Assembly (NCBI GenBank): GCA_016209665.1
Contig: JACQVT010000919.1
Span: forward strand, 1 to 6,003
Origin: Planctomycetota bacterium
Lineage (GTDB): Bacteria > Planctomycetota > Phycisphaerae > UBA1845 > PWPN01
DNA: 6,003 nt
Direction of reading: 5' to 3'
Shown here one piece after another: positions 5,927-6,003 of this stretch. Position 1 is the stretch's first letter. Every line of letters starts with the position of its first letter. The position numbers and the translations under genes were made by a program. Below the pieces are notes generated by a model that worked only from the letters and a program-made list of their open reading frames with translations, was not told the origin of the DNA and searched no databases.

Positions 5927-5942
5927 CCGGCGCCCTCGCCGG
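5927..5942. terminator. GC hairpin upstream of the methyltransferase gene
   Basis: CCGGCG (5927-5932) and CGCCGG (5937-5942) form a perfect 6-bp stem with a four-base loop. It could end a transcript coming from the right, but no T-run follows on either strand. Its role is uncertain. Confidence 0.25.
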
Positions 5943-6003
5943 ACGTCTTCAGATGGCCGCAGGGCGACAACCGACGCCGGGCGCGGTCATGGGGACCACG
6001 CCA

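Noticed and set aside
5949..6003. Possible 3' end of another minus-strand gene (reads GVVPMTAPGVGCRPAAI, then TGA at 5951-5949)
   Set aside because: Only about 17 codons are visible, with no recognisable motif, so a coding call cannot be supported.

Overview
The window reads as GC-rich chromosomal DNA from a planctomycete, most likely of the Phycisphaerae or a related lineage. Four traits together suggest this. One protein ends in a PEP-CTERM tail. One is a prepilin of the kind that carries a degenerate H-X9-DG box near its C-terminus. One ends in a Cys-rich GACC module followed by a dockerin-like D-x-D-x-DGD loop. The fourth is the pairing of such secreted proteins in short transcription units. 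The lineage call is inference from domain style, because no marker gene is present.

Layout. Positions 1-785 (minus) hold the 5' part of a secreted protein with an aspartic-protease DTGA motif; the gene runs off the left edge. Positions 786-1227 are a divergent intergenic region with a good -10/-35 promoter on the plus strand and a weaker -10 on the minus strand. Positions 1228-4906 (plus) hold three tightly spaced genes that look like one operon: a PEP-CTERM beta-propeller-like protein (1228-2415), a type II/IV prepilin-like protein (2442-3317), and a second, larger propeller-like protein with a Cys-rich plus dockerin-like C-terminus (3350-4906). Positions 4907-5059 are a short convergent intergenic region ending in an A/C-rich heptamer repeat. 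Positions 5060-5887 (minus) hold a class I SAM-dependent methyltransferase whose last codons and stop lie inside that repeat. Positions 5888-6003 hold a weak minus-strand promoter candidate and a GC hairpin.

How the parts may work together. The first and third operon genes are paralogues: they share the same N-terminal motif, the same central GSGRR motif and the same final strand pattern. They end in different sorting or attachment modules, so one ancestral exported domain appears twice beside a pilin-like protein. All four genes on the left side of the window carry export signals, so this part looks like a cell-surface or extracellular module. The role of the module, and any link to the protease, cannot be read from the sequence. 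The methyltransferase appears to be a separate housekeeping or accessory gene. No RNA genes, insertion sequences or CRISPR arrays were seen.
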